Below, piece by piece: positions 42,306 through 50,619 of a stretch of DNA of 64,000 bases. The stretch comes from Collinsella sp. (GTDB taxonomy: Bacteria; Actinomycetota; Coriobacteriia; Coriobacteriales; Coriobacteriaceae). Every line of letters starts with the position of its first letter. Position 1 is the stretch's first letter. The DNA lies in contig JAHYYL010000007.1 of NCBI GenBank assembly GCA_019424965.1, forward strand, positions 19,832 through 83,831, read 5' to 3'. Made by a program: the position numbers and the translations under genes. The notes beneath the pieces are model-generated. The model was not told where the DNA came from and ran no database searches. It saw nothing but the letters and a program-made list of their open reading frames with translations.

Positions 42306-43250
42306 TTATCGAGTCTCCGTCGCGCCCGTCAGAGTAGTTCCGCTCACGCTAATGTCCAGGTCGCCCCAGCCACCGGGCGTTTTGCCGTCCGCTCGGTAAA
42401 AGTTGACGACCATCGAACCCGGCTCCATGGTGAACGTAGCCTTGCGAGCTGCAGCATCCACCGTCGCGCTATGGTTGGTCTCAAAGAACGGGTCGATCTC
42501 CACGTTCTCCCCCCACGTGAGCGTGACGTTTGCCAGTGCGCCCGTAACCGTCACGCGGTAGTTGTATGCAGCGTAATCAGCAAACTTGCCAGCCTCATCG
42601 ACCAGCGCGCCCTCAACCGCAGCGGTCTTGACCTCGGCCCTCTTTGACGGCACGACTTTCGCCGCCAGACAGGCTAGCTCGGTGCCGGGGCTCTTCTCCG
42701 ATACGACCGTGGCCTTAATCACAAAGTATGCTTGTCCCAACTTAGCCTCGGGGAAGGTCACGGTGTAGTCGTTCTTGGTAGGTTGATTCTCCGGAAGCGT
42801 GACGCTGCTACCGGGCTGGGGCGCATAGCTCCACGTGGCGCCATCGAGCCCGTGCCCCTCGACCGTCAAGGTGTATGTCACATTTTTGTCGTTGCAGAAG
42901 TTGCTGTTGCCCAGCAAGTAGTTGTAGATGCTAAAGGTAAAGTTGCACTGCCCGTTGTTGGGATACACCGTAACGGAGCGCTGGGCACGGGCGAGCTCGT
43001 CGGGGCTAGGCGCACTCATATAGCCCGTGAGCAAATCGCTTGCAAATAGGCTCTGCGCAGTGCCCGTTGCGGCGACGGACTTTAGAAATCCGTTGGCGGT
43101 GTAGGCGGAATAGGTAAAGTAGCCACCCGTCACGAGCGCCACGGCGCAAATAAGTGCGATTGCCGCCACAACCAGCTTGTTCTTGACTAGGCTCTTGCTT
43201 TTTGCCAGCTGCTCGCGCTCGGCATCCTGCTGTTTCTCTTGCTTCTCCAT
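42306..43250 (-). CDS. Single-pass membrane protein of the surface operon (third gene)
   Basis: A 314-residue protein with a Glu/Lys/Gln-rich cytoplasmic tail, one membrane helix at about 25-45 (LVVAAIALICAVALVTGGYFTYSAYTANG) and an extracytoplasmic part of about 265 residues that looks all-beta (VTYTLTVEGHGLDG, YNYRVTVTGALANVTLTWG). The helix exit YFTYSAYTANGFLK resembles the position of the WFxxNR motif in the two upstream partners. No catalytic residues are evident. I use the ATG at 43250, preceded by GAGGGG and 14 bases after the previous stop. The protein may anchor or be a minor subunit of the structure formed with the giant protein; its family is not recognised. Confidence 0.65.
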   Translation of the reverse strand: MEKQEKQQDAEREQLAKSKSLVKNKLVVAAIALICAVALVTGGYFTYSAYTANGFLKSVAATGTAQSLFASDLLTGYMSAPSPDELARAQRSVTVYPNNGQCNFTFSIYNYLLGNSNFCNDKNVTYTLTVEGHGLDGATWSYAPQPGSSVTLPENQPTKNDYTVTFPEAKLGQAYFVIKATVVSEKSPGTELACLAAKVVPSKRAEVKTAAVEGALVDEAGKFADYAAYNYRVTVTGALANVTLTWGENVEIDPFFETNHSATVDAAARKATFTMEPGSMVVNFYRADGKTPGGWGDLDISVSGTTLTGATETR

Positions 43251-43264
43251 GTGCGCCCCCTCTC

Positions 43265-44104
43265 CTACTTGCCGCTCGTGTTGCGCGCGATCAGGTAAAT
43301 CACGTCGGTCTCTTTGGCGCTCTCGTCCCACGAAAGCTTGATGATAAAGTTAAGCGTGTCATTGCCAGTCGAGTTGTCGAGTGTCTTAGCGTTGAGGTCG
43401 CCTTTGCCGAATTTCTTGTATCGGTAGAGCGGGCGCGCGTTGCGCTGGACGTTTTGATAGTCCTTGAATGTAGGGTCGCTTGCGCCCTCGCCCGGCACGG
43501 CTGCCAGACCGTCGTTCTCCTTGTTGATATATTCGAAGCTCGTCAGCAGGTTCTCTCCGGTTGCTTTCCAGCTATAAGATTTGCCGTCTGCGGTACCGCT
43601 CACGTCGGGCGTCTGGAGCGCAGACGTGTTCTCGGCTCTGTACAGCTCGATAGTGAGACCCGTAATGTTGGTCGTATTCGCAAGCTGCAGCTCAAACCCG
43701 TCGCCGCCCGTCTGCACGCAAAACGGGCGCTTGAGCGTCACCGTGCTGCCAGTCTTGGTATCGCCGTATTCGGGGTTGTAGCTCAGGTCGATCTGCTCTG
43801 TTGCCGTAGCGTTGGGGCCCAGCACCTTGAGCTCTGCCGGCTCCTTGATCTTGCCGACGGTGGAGCCGCGATTGGCATCGACGAACCATCCGAGCGTCAA
43901 TCCCAGCAACACGAGAAGCACGGCCACCAGACCCACGATGGCCAGGGATTCGCGACGGTGGTCGCTCACCCAAGCCTTGATGCGCTCGATGCGGCCAGCC
44001 GGACGCGCTTCGCCGTGCGAGCCGAACCCGTTGCCGCCGGGGTTTGCCGCTCCTTCGTTGTGTTTGATATCGCCCTGCTCGCGGGCATTAAGCTGCTCGT
44101 CCAT
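43265..44104 (-). CDS. Single-pass membrane protein of the surface operon (second gene)
   Basis: A 279-residue protein with a hydrophilic N-terminal tail of about 50 residues, one membrane helix (about 55-76, SLAIVGLVAVLLVLLGLTLGWFV) and an extracytoplasmic domain rich in Thr/Asn (about 80-279). The helix is followed by WFVDANRGSTVG, which closely matches WFAANNRVSATG in the first gene. Proteins with this exit motif in Gram-positive bacteria include TasA/CalY-like fibre subunits, but I cannot show homology. Its ATG directly follows the stop of the first gene. Confidence 0.65.
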   Translation of the reverse strand: MDEQLNAREQGDIKHNEGAANPGGNGFGSHGEARPAGRIERIKAWVSDHRRESLAIVGLVAVLLVLLGLTLGWFVDANRGSTVGKIKEPAELKVLGPNATATEQIDLSYNPEYGDTKTGSTVTLKRPFCVQTGGDGFELQLANTTNITGLTIELYRAENTSALQTPDVSGTADGKSYSWKATGENLLTSFEYINKENDGLAAVPGEGASDPTFKDYQNVQRNARPLYRYKKFGKGDLNAKTLDNSTGNDTLNFIIKLSWDESAKETDVIYLIARNTSGK

Positions 44105-45193
44105 TTATTTATCCGCCTCCTTGGCGGTGAAGCGCACGCGAATGTACTTGACGTTCTTGCCGATAATCTCGTCGGCGTTGTTGTAGTAGCTGGCGCAGGT
44201 TTCCACATCCGCAGAGGACATGCCGGCTCCGACAGGCGGAACCGCGCTAGGCGCCTGACCTGGCACGCTCGTGCTATCGGCGCGGAAATAGCGCGCGTGG
44301 TTATTGTTGATGTCGCCGACGAGGGCTGCGTATCCCGCGGCGGGGTCCGTGCTCGCAAAAAGGTTGCCACCGTAGCCGGCGTTGCCCGTGCGAACGTAGC
44401 TCTTAAACTGCTCCGACCAAATCCCGTAGAGGGTTTTGGGTACGGTTTTGGTCGTGCTATTTGAGTCCGCAGGGCAAAAGTCCGACGCCGGAATGGTAAA
44501 GCTCTGCGTGATGACGGTAACGCTGGCTCCGTCCTGGGTCACCGTGGTTGTCGTGGGGACCAGCGGATTGGAGTAAAAGCCAGAGGTGTCTTTGCCCTGA
44601 AAAACCAGGATATGACCGCGCACCAAATCTTTAAGCGAGTTGATGATCTCTTCGTTTTTCGATGCATCCGCAGCGGAGCCCATGCCGACAGCACTCGTCT
44701 GGACGGAAATCTCCCAGGTCATCTCCACCGTGATATCGTGCAGGTCGTTGCAGAGCGGCTTGACGTTGAGCTGGAGCTGACCAGCCGACCCCGGAGAGAG
44801 ACTGCCATCGGCACTCATGTTATTGAGGTTGAAAAGATTGTTCACGGCAAGGCTTGTACTGTCCGACGCGTAGTTGTCCTGGGCGTCGTACTTGCCCGCC
44901 GTGCCGCCCTGCGTTCCCGAGAGCACAAACCGCGGACCCTTCGCCCCGATCGTACTCCCCGTGGCACTCACTCGGTTATTCGCGGCAAACCAGGCCAGGC
45001 ATGCAAAGATGGCAACGATGGCGGCCAGCACAAACAGACCGCTCACCAGGAAATCCTTCCAGAAATCCTTGAGGGTCCGCACGTGCTCGTCGGCAGCTTG
45101 GCGGTACTCGGCCGCCGTCTTGTGCTGCTGGAGCTCGCTATGTCGGTCCATGCCACTCATCGCTTGCGTTTGCCCTGCTAGTGGGCGTGCCAT
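44105..45193 (-). CDS. Single-pass membrane protein of the surface operon (first gene)
   Basis: A 362-residue protein with a cytoplasmic tail rich in Gln/Arg/Glu, one membrane helix (about 48-70, FLVSGLFVLAAIVAIFACLAWFAA), the exit motif WFAANNRVSATGSTIG, and a large extracytoplasmic domain. I chose the ATG at 45193, which is preceded by GGAAAGG; the frame stays open to 45310 with a different hydrophobic start, but that stretch is AT-rich and promoter-like. The gene heads a four-gene operon that ends with the 3556-residue secreted protein, and a REP-like palindrome lies upstream at 45340-45407. Confidence 0.6.
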   Translation of the reverse strand: MARPLAGQTQAMSGMDRHSELQQHKTAAEYRQAADEHVRTLKDFWKDFLVSGLFVLAAIVAIFACLAWFAANNRVSATGSTIGAKGPRFVLSGTQGGTAGKYDAQDNYASDSTSLAVNNLFNLNNMSADGSLSPGSAGQLQLNVKPLCNDLHDITVEMTWEISVQTSAVGMGSAADASKNEEIINSLKDLVRGHILVFQGKDTSGFYSNPLVPTTTTVTQDGASVTVITQSFTIPASDFCPADSNSTTKTVPKTLYGIWSEQFKSYVRTGNAGYGGNLFASTDPAAGYAALVGDINNNHARYFRADSTSVPGQAPSAVPPVGAGMSSADVETCASYYNNADEIIGKNVKYIRVRFTAKEADK

Positions 45194-45339
45194 CCTTTCC
45201 GCTTGGTCGCGATCAATCCGTTGCTCGTAGGCATAGAATTCAGGCAGAATACAACACCATACGATAAGGTAAAAGAATAGCATTGACCTGCGGTTTGCTC
45301 CACAGCGCAAGCCTTAATGATGTCTTAAAAGTCAAATCC

Positions 45340-45407
45340 TTGGTGCAAGGGGGTCAGGTTACTTCGCAGCAACATGGTGCACACAAACCTAACCCCCCTT
45401 GCACCAA
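45340..45407. repeat. REP-like palindrome, GGTGCAAGGGGG family
   Basis: TTGGTGCAAGGGGGTCAGGTT (45340-45360) is repeated inverted, with one extra G and one substitution, at 45386-45407. It lies between the promoter region of the surface operon and the end of the DUF4143 ATPase gene. Confidence 0.75.
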
Positions 45408-45446
45408 TCCATAGCGCCGGGCGGAGAACACACGGCGTGCCGCCCC

Positions 45447-46751
45447 TTAACACCCCAACGCGCGCACGGGTATCACGTAGATACCGTCCTCGACCTCGCG
45501 GGCGTACTCACCCACCCCCACAATCACGGCCATAAACTCCGGTTCGCGTGTGCGTGAACGAGGATTTCCACAGACCTTCTTGCGAACGCGCTTGAGACTC
45601 TCGACGCCGGCGCTCGCTTTATCTTCACTCACCTTAATCTCAAAGGCGGCCCACCGTCCGTCGGCTAGCTGCACGATAGCATCGCACTCAAGGCCCGAAT
45701 CGTCGCGATAATAGCGCACGGGCGTGCTATCCAGCAGGTCGAGCGAACGTGCGTAGACCGAAAGGTCGCGTATGACCAAATTCTCAAACACCAGACCAAA
45801 TGTCTGCCAGTCGGCAAGCAGCGCCTGCAAGGACATACCTAGCAAGGCGCAAGCAAGGCTCGGATCTGCCAGATAGCGCTTGGGCTTGACGGTAAAGCGT
45901 CGTTTGTCGCGCGCGGCGGGAACCCAACCGGGGACCTCCTCGAGAATGAACATGCCTTTGAGGGCATCCAGGTACCTGCGCACCTTGGTCTCATCGGCAA
46001 ACGCTGCGGGTTCCTCCTCGGCACCGAACATATCCATAAGAATCGTTTTATACGTGGTTGCCTGTCCCAGATTGCGCGCGATCGATGCAGAGACTCGACG
46101 AGCAATATCGGGGTCGAGACCAACCGCCGGGAAGCTGCTCGAAAACGTAATGTTGAGATATTCGCGGGCGATGAGCTGAGCGTCAGCCGAGACCATATCG
46201 ATCGCCTCGGGCCAGCCGCCGCGGCAGGCGGCTTCGACAAGCCCCGGTGTATCGCCATTGCACCGGCAGGGCTCAAAACGATGCTCAAACAAGCCCGCCA
46301 GGCTCACCTTGCCGTTGGACTCACCTGTCTCGGCAAGCGTCATGGGGTGCATGCGGACGTGGCCGATGCGGCCGGCTCCACTATGCGCGGGTGCCTCCGC
46401 CTTTGAGCCAAACGCAGACGTGGCGGAACCCGTGAGGATATAGGCGCCGCGCGTGCCCCGGGCACGGTCGACCTCGTGTCTAACGTAGTCCCAAATCTGG
46501 GGAACGCGCTGCCACTCATCGATAATATGCGGACGGTCTCCCAGCAACATCATCGCCGGGTCGGCACGCGCGAGGTCGAGATTCTCGTCGACATACGAGA
46601 CGGACGCCCCGTGCTCGAGCGCGGCCCACGTCTTGCCGCACCACTTGGTGCCTGCAATCTCGACCGCGCCAAAGACACGAAGGTAGCGCTCGATTTGCGC
46701 ATCCACGATACGTGGGATGTATCCGTCCCGATGTAGCCTCTCGCCCGCCAT
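45447..46751 (-). CDS. AAA-type ATPase with DUF4143 domain (locus 1)
   Basis: A 434-residue protein of the AAA_14/DUF4143 type. The ATPase half has Walker A AGTKWCGKT (residues about 33-41) and Walker B HIIDEWQ. After a winged-helix-like middle section (YLNITFSSSFPAVGLDPDIARRV), the C-terminal DUF4143 part has a restriction-endonuclease-like core with LECDAIVQL and AAFEIKVS, i.e. a D and E-x-K pair. Such proteins are very common in Actinobacteria and archaea and their role is not known; links to mobile DNA have been suggested. GGGGGTGG precedes the ATG. Four 23-bp-spaced ATTCGGATTTTC repeats occupy its upstream region. It is unlike its neighbours in function, so it may be accessory DNA. Confidence 0.85.
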   Translation of the reverse strand: MAGERLHRDGYIPRIVDAQIERYLRVFGAVEIAGTKWCGKTWAALEHGASVSYVDENLDLARADPAMMLLGDRPHIIDEWQRVPQIWDYVRHEVDRARGTRGAYILTGSATSAFGSKAEAPAHSGAGRIGHVRMHPMTLAETGESNGKVSLAGLFEHRFEPCRCNGDTPGLVEAACRGGWPEAIDMVSADAQLIAREYLNITFSSSFPAVGLDPDIARRVSASIARNLGQATTYKTILMDMFGAEEEPAAFADETKVRRYLDALKGMFILEEVPGWVPAARDKRRFTVKPKRYLADPSLACALLGMSLQALLADWQTFGLVFENLVIRDLSVYARSLDLLDSTPVRYYRDDSGLECDAIVQLADGRWAAFEIKVSEDKASAGVESLKRVRKKVCGNPRSRTREPEFMAVIVGVGEYAREVEDGIYVIPVRALGC

Positions 46752-46810
46752 GAGCCACCCCCGCAGATTTACAGGTCCTGCTTTCTGATTCTTCTATTCC
46801 ACTGTAGCAA

Positions 46811-46891
46811 ATTCGGATTTTCGGGTGGTTGCGATTCGGATTTTCGTGTTCATATAATTCGGATTTTCAGGTGCTCAAGATTCGGATTTTC
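46811..46891. repeat. Four ATTCGGATTTTC repeats with 23-bp period
   Basis: Exact 12-bp copies start at 46811, 46834, 46857 and 46880, so the spacing is 23 bp each time; the 11-bp spacers differ. They lie 60-140 bp upstream of the DUF4143 ATPase start. Two helical turns per repeat puts all copies on about the same face of the DNA, as for a multimeric protein-binding site. Confidence 0.85.
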
Positions 46892-46922
46892 TGAACCAGC
46901 TGGTCAGGGATACTCTATTGGC

Positions 46923-46959
46923 AAAAAGGCGGGGAGCACCGATACGGCACTCCCCGCCC
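46923..46959 (-). terminator. Terminator after the flavin oxidoreductase gene
   Basis: GGCGGGGAG (46928-46936) and CTCCCCGCC (46950-46958) form a 9-bp stem, followed on the minus strand by TTTTTGC. It lies 26 bases past the stop of the oxidoreductase gene. Confidence 0.85.
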
Positions 46960-46984
46960 ACTCAATACGCGATAGCTTTCTTGC

Positions 46985-49021
46985 TTAGAGCTCGTTGGCC
47001 GCGTGATACGCCGTGCGAATGGCGCTCGCGATGTCGGCGGTGCGCTCACCCGAGCAGTCGCCCACGCAGGTCACGGGCACCGTCACGCCATCCAGGTCAA
47101 ACGCGTTGGCCTTGGAGCCCACGGCCATCACCACGTAATCGCAGGCGATCTTCACCGGCTCCTCGGCACCGTCCTCGGTGGTGCGAACAGCCTCCACGCC
47201 CTCGTCGGTAATGGCGGTCAGGCGGGTCTTAACATGCTGCTCTACGTTGTGCACGGCAAAGTCGCTCATAATCAGCGGCAGAATGGTCTCGGACTCGCCC
47301 GCGGCAATCTTGTCGAGCATCTCGACAATCGCCACCTCGCAGCCGTGCTGCAGCAGATACTCGGCAGTCTCGGTGCCCACCAGGCCACCGCCAATGACGG
47401 CGACGCGGCCGTTGAGCTCCACCTTGCCGGCCAGCACGTCCCAGCTCGAAACGACCTTGTCCGAGTCGGCACCCGGAACGGGGATGACCACGTCGTGCGC
47501 GCCCACGGCCACAATCGCGGCGTCGGCGGCGTTGAGGTCCTCAGCGGTAGCGGCATGGTTGAGCTCAACCTTCACGCCCAGGCCGGGCAGAATCTTCTCG
47601 TAGTACTCGACCGAGCGCATGATCTCGTCCTTGCGCGGAGGCGCAGCCGCCAGCACAATCTGGCCACCCAGATGGTCGCTCGCCTCGTAGACAGTCACGT
47701 CGTAGCCGCGCTTGGCCGCCACGCGCGCGGCCTCCAGGCCGGCAATACCGCCGCCCACCACGGCAATCTTCTTGTCGCCCTCGCCCGGTTTGATGGCGAT
47801 GGTCGCCTCGTCGCCGTTCTCGGCATTGAGCACGCACGAGATGTACTGGCGGTTTTGGATCGCATCGACGCAACCCTTGTTGCAGTTGAGGCACTCGCGG
47901 ATGGGCTCACCCGTGGCGGCCTTGAGCGCAATGTCGGGGTCGCACATGAGCGAGCGGCCGTACGCGACGATGTCGGCCGAACCGTCTTCCAGGATCTTCT
48001 CGCCGGCCTCGACCGAGACAACGCGGCCGACGGTTGCCACCGGCACGGAGACCAGGGCCTTGACGCGCTCGGCCACGGGCAGCGTCCAGTTGTAGGGCAT
48101 GGCGCCCATGGGCGGAATGGTGTCGCCCATGTTGCCGGTGTGGTTTGCCTGCGCCACCTGGATCATGTCGATGCCGGCGGCCTCGAGCAGCTTGGCGAAC
48201 TCGCAGGCCTCGTCGGGCAGCAGGCCGCCCTTGCCGCGCGGCGTGCCGTCGGGGTTCTCCATGATCACGGGGAGCTTGTACTCCACCATCAGCTGCGGTG
48301 CGGCTTCCTTAATGGCGGCGACGACCTCCAGCGCATAACGGACGCGGTTCTCGAACGAGCCGCCGTACTCGTCGGTGCGCTGGTTGAGGATGGCCGAGCA
48401 CAGCGAACCCACCAGACGGTCGCCGTGGACCTCGATGGCGTCGATGCCAGCCTGCTGCGCGCGGGCGGCCGAGGCGGCGATGGCCTCCTTGATCTGGGTG
48501 AGCTGCTCCACGGTGGCCTCGTTCACAAAGTGCTGCATGTCGTGGTGCAGCTTGGCGTAGGCCTGCTTGCGGATCTCGTTGGACTCGGCCATCTTGGCGG
48601 CAAAGGTCTCCTCGTCGCCGGCGGCCTTGGCCTCCTGCGCGGCCTTGGCGGCGGCCATGGAGCCCATGACCATGCGGCCGACGCCGGGCACGTCGTACTC
48701 GGGGTGGAACAGCTGCAGCGCAACCTTGGCGCCGTGCTTGTGGACGGCGTCGGCCAGCGCCTTAAACGTGGGGATCTGGGCGTCGGTCGCCAGCTTGGGC
48801 GTGGGGCTCGCGGTCATGACGGGAGCGACGTCGCCGATGACGATGTAGCTCACGCCGCCACGGGCCAGGCGCTCGTAAAAGGCCAGGCTGCGCTCGCCGA
48901 TGGAACCGTCGCGCTCCTCGTAGCCGGTGGTAAGCGGCGGGAACATAATGCGGTTTTTGAGCTCAAGGGGGCCAACCGTAATGGGCTGGAGCAGCTTGGA
49001 TGCAGGTGCGGTCATGGACAT
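46985..49021 (-). CDS. OYE-type FMN/FAD/4Fe-4S enoate reductase-like oxidoreductase
   Basis: A 678-residue enzyme of the 2,4-dienoyl-CoA/2-enoate reductase class. The N-terminal TIM barrel (about 1-360) is an old-yellow-enzyme FMN domain (PLELKNRIMFPPLTTGYEE). The linker carries the 4Fe-4S motif CLNCNKGC...C (C-x2-C-x3-C-x11-C). Then come an FAD-binding domain (VVGGGIAGLEAARVAAKRGY) and an NAD(P)H domain (VIGGGLVGTETAEYLLQHGC). NAD(P)H electrons pass through FAD and the Fe-S cluster to FMN, which reduces an activated C=C bond. In gut anaerobes such enzymes act on enoates, bile-acid or flavonoid derivatives; which one cannot be told. The start is ATG at 49021, or the second ATG at 49015. Confidence 0.9.
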   Translation of the reverse strand: MSMTAPASKLLQPITVGPLELKNRIMFPPLTTGYEERDGSIGERSLAFYERLARGGVSYIVIGDVAPVMTASPTPKLATDAQIPTFKALADAVHKHGAKVALQLFHPEYDVPGVGRMVMGSMAAAKAAQEAKAAGDEETFAAKMAESNEIRKQAYAKLHHDMQHFVNEATVEQLTQIKEAIAASAARAQQAGIDAIEVHGDRLVGSLCSAILNQRTDEYGGSFENRVRYALEVVAAIKEAAPQLMVEYKLPVIMENPDGTPRGKGGLLPDEACEFAKLLEAAGIDMIQVAQANHTGNMGDTIPPMGAMPYNWTLPVAERVKALVSVPVATVGRVVSVEAGEKILEDGSADIVAYGRSLMCDPDIALKAATGEPIRECLNCNKGCVDAIQNRQYISCVLNAENGDEATIAIKPGEGDKKIAVVGGGIAGLEAARVAAKRGYDVTVYEASDHLGGQIVLAAAPPRKDEIMRSVEYYEKILPGLGVKVELNHAATAEDLNAADAAIVAVGAHDVVIPVPGADSDKVVSSWDVLAGKVELNGRVAVIGGGLVGTETAEYLLQHGCEVAIVEMLDKIAAGESETILPLIMSDFAVHNVEQHVKTRLTAITDEGVEAVRTTEDGAEEPVKIACDYVVMAVGSKANAFDLDGVTVPVTCVGDCSGERTADIASAIRTAYHAANEL

Positions 49022-49162
49022 TCCTCTCTTGTAGGCGCGGCGGCGATGTTGCCGCGTAGTTGTCTAGAGGATATGGCATGGGAGCACGGCGACGCAACGG
49101 AAATCGGCGGATAGCAGGTGGCGGCGGGTGGATGGGGATGGGCGGGGCGGCCCGTCGGTTTA

Positions 49163-49379
49163 TCTCAATCTGTAACAGTTACGCGGCAAAATCGGGTCTT
49201 ACTGTTACAGATCGAGACAAACGGGACCCGCCTGCTAGAAAATCTCAATCTATAACAACAACTCGGCGAAATCCGTCCCTCGTGTTATAGATTTAGACAA
49301 ACGGGACCCAATCCACCGGTATATCTCGATCTGTAACATCTAGCCGCCCAAATCGGGTCTAGATGTTACAGATCGAGAT
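49163..49379. repeat. Three tandem co-varying hairpin units
   Basis: Units of about 80 bp begin at 49163, 49243 and 49324. Each has a left arm TCTC[AG]ATCT[GA]TAACA and a matching right arm, closes on a loop with AAATC, and (units 1 and 2) is followed by ACAAACGGGACCC. Where the stem bases differ between units, both arms differ: unit 1 pairs CTGTAACAGT/ACTGTTACAG, unit 2 CTATAACA/TGTTATAG, unit 3 a perfect 20-bp arm ending CATCTAG. They fill most of the gene-free gap 49022-49426; nothing else is seen in it. Confidence 0.8.
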
Positions 49380-49428
49380 CTTTGATTGAGAGGTTGGGAA
49401 TTGGACCGAAAACACGGTCCCGGAATAA

Positions 49429-49460
49429 CAAAAAAGCTCGCCGGCTAGGCCGACGAGCTG
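49429..49460 (-). terminator. Terminator after tRNA-fMet
   Basis: AGCTCGCCGGC and GCCGACGAGCT form a hairpin with one C-A mismatch, followed on the minus strand by TTTTTTG. It lies 9 bases past the tRNA 3' end. Confidence 0.8.
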
Positions 49461-49468
49461 CAAGTTCT

Positions 49469-49545
49469 TGGTCGCGGGGGCAGGATTTGAACCTACGACC
49501 TCCGGGTTATGAGCCCGGCGAGCTACCAGACTGCTCCACCCCGCA
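49469..49545 (-). tRNA. Initiator tRNA-fMet (CAT anticodon)
   Basis: The 77-base sequence closely follows bacterial initiator tRNA: the D-arm GTGGAGCAG...GGTAGCTCG, the anticodon arm with three consecutive G-C pairs around CTCATAA, the T-arm GGTTCAAATCC, and an encoded 3' CCA. The three G-C pairs in the anticodon stem mark it as initiator. At position 1-72 it has T-G (U-G in RNA) rather than a Watson-Crick pair, in keeping with the unpaired or weak 1-72 of initiators. A terminator follows. Confidence 0.93.
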
Positions 49546-49741
49546 ATGTCTGGGCGCCTCATGTGCGCAAGAAAGAATATTACGCGGGAGTTCGGTAAAC
49601 GGCAAGGAAAATCTCGTAGAGCATAATTCCTTCATATTTAAACCCCTCAGCCCCTATCACCGTAAACGAATCGCGGCCGAGCGCCGTCGACGGCGCGTAT
49701 ACAATGGTGCGCGTCCTTTTATGCCAACACTGGGAGTAGAC

Positions 49742-50515
49742 ATGCTGCTCGCTATCGATATGGGAAACACGCAGACGGCCATGGGCCTGTTCGACGGAGA
49801 CGAGCTGGTGCAGTCGTGGCGCATGCCCACCGACCGCTCCTATACCGCCGACGAGATCCACGTGCGCCTGATGGGTTTCTTTAAGATGTACGGCCTCTCG
49901 CTCGATGCGGTTGACGCGATCGCCTTTGCGGGCGTGGTGCCGCAGCTCTCGCGCGAGTGGCACGCCGTGGCCGACCGCATTGCCGCAGACGCCATCGTCA
50001 TCGGGCCGCAGACGGCCGCCGTGACCAAGCTGCGCGCGGCGCGTCCCCAAGCCGTAGGCGCCGATCGCGTCGCTAACGCCGTTGCGGCCGAAACTTTCTA
50101 CGGCGCGCCGGCAATCGTGGTGGACTTTGGCACCGCGACCAATATCGACGTCATCGATGAGGACGGTTATTACATTGGCGGAGCGATCGCGCCGGGCATC
50201 CGCATCTCCATGGACGCGCTTGCCGCCCGTGCCGCCAAGCTCGCCAGCGTGCCGCTCGAGGCGCCCGAGCATGCCATCGGCCGCGATACCGAGGAGTGCA
50301 TCAAGGTCGGCGCCGTGGTGGGCGCTGCTGCCATGGCCGAGGGCCTGGTCGAGCGCATGAAGCGCGAGCTGGGCCGCGAGGATGCCACCGTTATCGCCAC
50401 GGGCGGTCTCGCCGGCGTCGTCGCCGATTCGACCGATGCCTTCGACGTGGTCGACGGACAGCTCACCATCAAGGGCATCTGCGAAATCTACCGCCGCATG
50501 CAGGAGCTGGGGTAA
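49742..50515 (+). CDS. coaX: Type III pantothenate kinase
   Basis: A 257-residue enzyme of the CoaX family that phosphorylates pantothenate, the first step of coenzyme A synthesis, in the cytosol. The ASKHA fold is shown by the phosphate-binding start MLLAIDMGNTQTAMGLFDGD, the GADRVANAVAA substrate segment, DFGTATNIDVID, GGAIAPGI and VIATGGLAG. GGGAG lies before the ATG at 49742. The frame is open further upstream but that part lies across the tRNA and is not translated. No other CoA gene is adjacent. Confidence 0.92.
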   Translation: MLLAIDMGNTQTAMGLFDGDELVQSWRMPTDRSYTADEIHVRLMGFFKMYGLSLDAVDAIAFAGVVPQLSREWHAVADRIAADAIVIGPQTAAVTKLRAARPQAVGADRVANAVAAETFYGAPAIVVDFGTATNIDVIDEDGYYIGGAIAPGIRISMDALAARAAKLASVPLEAPEHAIGRDTEECIKVGAVVGAAAMAEGLVERMKRELGREDATVIATGGLAGVVADSTDAFDVVDGQLTIKGICEIYRRMQELG

Positions 50516-50570
50516 GGCAGGGGCTTAAGTCGAGCACGGGCGCGAGCGGCGGACTAAGCAATGCATCGGT

Positions 50571-50612
50571 CCTATTCCTCAAAAACGAAATTTTTCAGTT
50601 TTGAGGAATAGG
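50571..50612. repeat. CCTATTCCTC palindrome, copy 1 (3' of DUF4143 gene)
   Basis: A 42-bp imperfect palindrome with arms CCTATTCCTCAAAA and TTTTGAGGAATAGG, ending 7 bases before the stop of the DUF4143 ATPase gene (locus 2). Two further copies lie upstream of the same gene. Confidence 0.85.
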
Positions 50613-50619
50613 CTTTCTG

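Noticed and set aside
45194..45310. Longer N-terminus of the first surface-operon gene
   Set aside because: The extra 39 codons are AT-rich, contain promoter-like sequence, would add a second unexplained hydrophobic start and lack a ribosome binding site at the far ATG.
46811..46891. CRISPR array
   Set aside because: The repeats are 12 bp with 11-bp spacers, too short for a CRISPR, and no cas gene is near. No CRISPR array was seen anywhere in the window.
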